64,000 nt of DNA, from the NCBI GenBank assembly GCA_902781745.1, contig CACZKM010000003.1, forward strand, positions 1 through 64,000. Reading direction: 5' to 3'. The position numbers and the translations under genes were made by a program. The notes beneath the pieces were generated by a model, which was not told the DNA's origin, made no database searches, and saw only the letters and a program-made list of their open reading frames with translations. This DNA comes from Oscillospiraceae bacterium. Lineage in GTDB: Bacteria > Bacillota > Clostridia > Oscillospirales > Oscillospiraceae. Of this stretch, positions 63,945 through 64,000 are shown in pieces (position 1 is the first letter of the stretch; each line of letters begins with the position of its first letter).

Positions 63945-64000
63945 AGGATCATAAGGGGCCTGTTGCAAAACAGCATAAGTTCAACCAAATTGCTCGGATG
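63945..64000. other. Non-coding right edge; possible insertion-sequence end
   Basis: The 56 bases after ricT contain GGGGCCTGTTGCAAAACAGC, similar to the GGGCTGTTGCAAA-type ends of some insertion sequences. Nothing further can be seen before the window ends. Confidence 0.25.

Noticed and set aside
61701..63968. 755-residue minus-strand frame over holB and ricT
   Set aside because: Antisense shadow of two well-supported genes; composition is Gly/Leu/Gln/Val-rich without domains.

Overview
The window comes from a high-GC Gram-positive anaerobe, most likely a butyrate-forming member of the Oscillospiraceae (Flavonifractor / Intestinimonas / Lawsonibacter type). This is inferred from Firmicutes-style gene orders (dnaA-dnaN-yaaA-recF-remB-gyrB-gyrA; yggS-sepF-divIVA; mutS-mutL-miaA-hfq), SLH-anchored surface proteins, a protein very like butyryl-CoA:acetate CoA-transferase, and an acetyl-CoA acetyltransferase. 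No tRNA, rRNA, CRISPR array or transposase gene was recognised.

Layout. The left edge (1-5.3 kb) has the start of a secreted protein running off the window, then ftsH, then two paralogous low-GC S-layer-type gene fragments that point away from each other, lack 5' ends, and end in near-identical terminators. From 5.4 to 10.1 kb are an ArsC/Spx-like protein without its catalytic Cys, a WYL regulator with an SOS-like box in its promoter, and a beta-helix SLH protein. From 10.4 to 27.1 kb runs a long leftward housekeeping block: HAD phosphatase, rluD, lspA, ileS, divIVA, sepF, yggS, an HlyD-type adaptor, hfq, miaA, mutL, mutS and miaB. From 27.2 to 41.8 kb is an accessory region: three YD-repeat surface proteins, each behind the same ~270-nt structured leader with an intrinsic terminator, plus a decayed toxin-antitoxin locus, two XRE regulators, a DegV protein, the CoA-transferase, xpt with a BMP-type lipoprotein, and an M19 dipeptidase. 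From 41.9 to 50.7 kb are a hydrolase, thiolase, rnhA, gyrA, prsW and gyrB.

The replication origin lies at 54.6-56.6 kb. Genes to its left (recF, yaaA, dnaN, dnaA and the gyrases) run leftward; genes to its right (rpmH, rnpA, yidD, yidC, jag) run rightward, so both arms are co-directional with replication. DnaA-box-like sites cluster between dnaA and dnaN. The segment from recF to an esterase gene is flanked by two ~0.8-1 kb composite repeats in inverted orientation (about 51.2-52.1 and 60.8-61.8 kb), whose midpoint falls in the dnaA-rpmH spacer. The window ends with holB and the ricT-like PSP1 gene.

The most interesting candidates for something undescribed are the shared attenuator-type leader RNA of the three YD-repeat surface genes, the promoterless divergent S-layer cassettes, and the inverted repeats placed symmetrically around the origin. 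Palindromic short repeats also recur at several intergenic sites.
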